64,000 bases of DNA, taken from Flavobacterium sp. YJ01 (lineage in GTDB: Bacteria; Bacteroidota; Bacteroidia; Flavobacteriales; Flavobacteriaceae). The notes beneath the pieces were generated by a model, which did not search any database, had not been told where the DNA came from, and saw only the letters and a program-made list of their open reading frames with translations. Below, piece after piece: positions 61,217 through 64,000 of this stretch. Both the position numbers and the translations under genes were made by a program. Where the stretch lies: the NCBI RefSeq assembly GCF_029320955.1, contig NZ_CP119757.1:4402001-4466000 (forward strand). Direction: 5' to 3'. Numbering within the stretch: the first letter of the stretch is position 1; each line of letters begins with the position of its first letter.

Positions 61217-62035
61217 TTAATATTGTTCCTTTTCGTTCGGGAAATCACTAGATTTAACATCAGCCGCATATTGACCAATTGCTTTTGTCATTTCTTCATA
61301 AAGATTTAAGTAACGACGTAAGAAACGCGGACTGAATTCATTATTCATTCCAAGCATATCGTGAATAACTAAAACCTGACCATCAACACCGCCTCCAGCA
61401 CCGATACCGATAACAGGAATCGAAATACTATCAGCAACTTTTTTTGCAAGTTCTGCTGGAATTTTTTCTAAAACAACAGCAAAACAGCCAATTTTTTCCA
61501 ACATTTGAGCATCTTCAATCAATTTTTCTGCTTCTTCTTCCTCTTTTGCACGAACGCTGTAAGTTCCGAATTTGTAGATAGATTGCGGTGTTAAACCCAA
61601 ATGCCCCATTACTGGAATTCCAGCGTGTAATATTTTTTTAATCGATTCTTTAATTTCTTTTCCGCCTTCTAATTTTACTGCGTGTCCACCGCTTTCTTTC
61701 ATAATTCTGATAGAAGAACGTAAAGCTTCTTTAGGATCAGATTGGTAACTTCCAAAAGGTAAATCTACAACCACTAAAGCTCTTTCGACAGCACGAACTA
61801 CAGACGAAGCATGATAGATCATTTGATCTAGCGTAATTGGCAGTGTTGTTTCGTGACCTGCCATAACATTTGATGCTGAATCGCCAACTAAAATTACATC
61901 AACACCCGCAGTGTCAACGATTTTTGCCATTGTATAATCGTAAGCGGTAAGCATAGAGATTTTTTCTCCGTTGCTTTTCATTTCAATTAATGACTTTGTT
62001 GTGATTCTTTTATAATCTTTCTTAGCTACTGACAT
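61217..62035 (-). CDS. panB: 3-methyl-2-oxobutanoate hydroxymethyltransferase
   Basis: I start at 62035 ([16 protein letters not shown], 272 residues). PanB adds a hydroxymethyl group from methylene-THF to ketoisovalerate in pantothenate synthesis. The motifs [40 protein letters not shown] and [21 protein letters not shown] include the Mg ligands Asp and Glu. The substrate 2-oxoisovalerate links it to IlvE metabolism elsewhere in the window. No panC is adjacent. Confidence 0.95.
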   Translation of the reverse strand: MSVAKKDYKRITTKSLIEMKSNGEKISMLTAYDYTMAKIVDTAGVDVILVGDSASNVMAGHETTLPITLDQMIYHASSVVRAVERALVVVDLPFGSYQSDPKEALRSSIRIMKESGGHAVKLEGGKEIKESIKKILHAGIPVMGHLGLTPQSIYKFGTYSVRAKEEEEAEKLIEDAQMLEKIGCFAVVLEKIPAELAKKVADSISIPVIGIGAGGGVDGQVLVIHDMLGMNNEFSPRFLRRYLNLYEEMTKAIGQYAADVKSSDFPNEKEQY

Positions 62036-62266
62036 TTTTTTTGTTTTTGATATTGTAAAAGTATTGAATAATTGTAAAATGGGAATCAGCAATAATAGAA
62101 TATTTCAACAGAATACAGTTTTCTATCTTTAAATTCCAATCTAAACTGACTGTCTACCATTATTATAGAATAAATATGTGATGTTTTTAGAGAAGCTTCA
62201 AGATAACTTCCATGTTTTTCAATGAAAGCTTTTTCAGACAGTAAATTAAGTCATTTTGAGTTTTTT

Positions 62267-62409
62267 TTAGCCACAGATTAAAAGGATTAAAAGGATTCGA
62301 ACAAATTTTTATCTTATGTCGATCAAAAAAATAATCAGATTTAATTTTAAACAAAATCTGCTTAAATCTGCCAAATCTGCGTGAAAAAATCATTTTAATC
62401 TGTGGCTAA
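62267..62409. repeat. CCACAGATTAAAAGGATT inverted repeat
   Basis: The arms are TTAGCCACAGATTAAAAGGA and TTTTAATCTGTGGCTAA, the same family as at 49684. The rest of the 62036-62418 gap holds nothing I can identify. Confidence 0.78.
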
Positions 62410-62418
62410 AAAATATAT

Positions 62419-63846
62419 TTAACAATCCGCCATATTTACGGCAATTGCAAGTCCGCCTTCTGAGGTTTCTTTATATTTAGAATTCATATCTTTTGCCGTT
62501 TCCCACATTGTATTAATTACTTTGTCTAAAGGTACTTTAGCATTTTTAGAATCAGTTTCTAAAGCCAATTCCGCGGCATTAATCGCTTTTATTGCGCCCA
62601 TCGTATTTCTTTCAATACAAGGAATTTGAACCAAACCGCCAATAGGATCACAAGTTAAACCTAAATGATGTTCCATTGCAATTTCTGCCGCCATAAGAAC
62701 CTGAGCTGGAGTTCCGCCCATTAATTCGCAAAGTGCAGCCGCTGCCATTGATGACGAAACGCCGATTTCTGCCTGACATCCGCCCATTGCAGCAGAAATA
62801 GTGGAGCCTTTTTTGAAAATACTTCCAATTTCGCCCGCGACCATCAAGAATTGTTTGATTTCTTTTTCGCCTGCATCATGGTTTTCAATTACCATATAAT
62901 ACATCAAAACGGCCGGAATTACGCCCGAACTTCCGTTTGTTGGAGCTGTAACAACGCGACCTAAAGAAGCATTTACTTCATTCACGGCAAGTGCAAAACA
63001 GCTAACCCATTTTAAAATCTGGCGAAATTTAACTTCGGTTTTTCTAATTTCTTGAAGCCAGCTTTGAGGATCGTTATAATTTGATAATCCGATTAGGTTT
63101 TGGTGCATATCAAAAGCTCTTCTACGCACGTGAAGTCCGCCAGGAAGAATTCCTTCAGAATGACAACCGATATACATGCATTCTAACATCGTATTCCAAA
63201 TACGCATTAATTCAGAATGAACTTCCGCTTCTGGACGCATTGAGATTTCATTTTCATATACAATTTCAGAAATCGATTTGTTTTCAGAAATGGTATAATT
63301 CAATAACTCCGCCGCATTTTGAACCGGATAAGGAAAGGCACATTTTATTTCTTCTTTTAATTTGGCATTTGTGCGTTCTTCTTTCACCACAAATCCGCCG
63401 CCTATAGAATAAAAAGTAGATTCGTATTCAGAATCGTCTGATTTATAAGCTGTAAATTTCAATCCATTTGCATGGAAAGGAAGAAAGTCTTTGTTGAAAA
63501 CAATGTCTTGAAGAAAGTAAAACGGAATCATTTTTTGGTTTCCCAAATTGATTTCATTAGTAGTTTCAATCTTTTTGATAATTCCTGCAATATCTTCAAC
63601 AGGAATATATTCAGGATCTTGCCCGCTTAAACCCAGCATAACGGCAAGATCGGTTGCGTGCCCTTTTCCAGTGAGAGAAAGAGATCCGTATAAATCGACT
63701 TTTACTCGCGTAATATTGTCTAAAATTGCTTCGTCTTTTAGCTCTTCCAAAAAGCGTTCGGCAGCACGCCAAGGTCCTAAAGTATGTGAACTTGAAGGAC
63801 CAACGCCAATTTTAAGCATATCAAAAACAGAGATACATTCTTCCAT
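62419..63846 (-). CDS. sdaA: L-serine ammonia-lyase (single-chain)
   Basis: This 475-residue iron-sulfur serine deaminase converts L-serine to pyruvate and ammonia. The fused beta domain (about 1-155, [20 protein letters not shown]) precedes the alpha domain ([62 protein letters not shown]). The Cys residues of the 4Fe-4S site lie in the last two of these motifs and near the C-terminal end (NMADC). It is a stand-alone gene. Confidence 0.94.
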   Translation of the reverse strand: MEECISVFDMLKIGVGPSSSHTLGPWRAAERFLEELKDEAILDNITRVKVDLYGSLSLTGKGHATDLAVMLGLSGQDPEYIPVEDIAGIIKKIETTNEINLGNQKMIPFYFLQDIVFNKDFLPFHANGLKFTAYKSDDSEYESTFYSIGGGFVVKEERTNAKLKEEIKCAFPYPVQNAAELLNYTISENKSISEIVYENEISMRPEAEVHSELMRIWNTMLECMYIGCHSEGILPGGLHVRRRAFDMHQNLIGLSNYNDPQSWLQEIRKTEVKFRQILKWVSCFALAVNEVNASLGRVVTAPTNGSSGVIPAVLMYYMVIENHDAGEKEIKQFLMVAGEIGSIFKKGSTISAAMGGCQAEIGVSSSMAAAALCELMGGTPAQVLMAAEIAMEHHLGLTCDPIGGLVQIPCIERNTMGAIKAINAAELALETDSKNAKVPLDKVINTMWETAKDMNSKYKETSEGGLAIAVNMADC

Positions 63847-64000
63847 TGTTCGTTTTTTGTTAAGACAAAGATAATTGAATAATGCAATGAAGATTCATCT
63901 TTGAATGTTAATCTTGCGTATTCGTTAAAAAATATATTAAATTTTAATAATTCGGCAACAAAATAAATTTAAATCCTTAATATGCACTTTCCGTCAAAAG
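63847..64000. other. Intergenic end of window
   Basis: This is AT-rich DNA upstream of sdaA. I see no gene or clear element in this last stretch. Confidence 0.4.

Noticed and set aside
62187-62393. 68-codon open frame on the minus strand
   Set aside because: It lies mostly in an inverted repeat and has no recognisable protein features.

Overview
The window looks like a chromosome segment of a Flavobacterium-type bacterium (Bacteroidota, Flavobacteriaceae). The reasons are low G+C, many intergenic promoters with the Bacteroidota -7 box TAnnTTTG (often with an upstream TTTG), BshB1 and menaquinone genes, a SusC-like outer-membrane receptor, and families of short palindromic repeats. Most of the window is ordinary housekeeping DNA. 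The region from about 24.6 to 38.2 kb is different and holds the most interesting material.

Layout. 0-5.6 kb: envelope and secreted proteins, an ECF sigma / membrane protein / Spy-like operon, and a MazG-like NTP pyrophosphohydrolase. 5.9-9.9 kb: ilvE, divergent mnmD, and divergent oxyR/dps. 10-17.6 kb: a SulP transporter with a beta carbonic anhydrase, a LETM1-related protein, Cu/Zn superoxide dismutase, small secreted proteins and a GH18 chitinase. 17.8-24.4 kb: a MarR-fadN-fadA-fadE beta-oxidation operon. A four-helix-bundle gene sits in it between two repeat arms, and a gene-less copy of the same repeat lies one gene away.

24.6-31.6 kb is an RNA-repair locus: a WYL-domain regulator, an HD-domain phosphohydrolase, a Ro60/TROVE protein (rsr), a tight tandem array of five Y-RNA-like non-coding RNAs, the RNA ligase RtcB, and a TatD nuclease. 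The Y RNAs share a fixed 5' block and different but self-complementary stems. The first carries a complete, circularly permuted tRNA-like fold; the others carry degenerate or no tRNA module. A near-perfect palindrome precedes both rsr and the RNA array and also holds the -33 box of the divergent HD gene. By analogy with the Salmonella rsr-yrl-rtcBA operon, Ro, Y RNA and RtcB probably act together on damaged or misfolded RNA.

31.8-38.2 kb is a probable defence region. It has an OLD-family ATPase/TOPRIM nuclease overlapping a UvrD-like helicase (Gabija-like), then a candidate structured RNA, a small unknown gene, and several very short transcription units with canonical promoters, tiny ORFs and strong terminators.

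38.2-64 kb returns to core functions: acyl-CoA ligase, an outer-membrane receptor, purL, a menaquinone gene pair, bshB1, tRNA-His, a zinc metallopeptidase, a large hybrid histidine kinase, aldehyde dehydrogenase, an RluA pseudouridine synthase, panB and serine deaminase. Five copies of a roughly 100-nt hairpin repeat and several other inverted-repeat families are scattered between genes, and one related palindrome appears to lie in frame inside purL.
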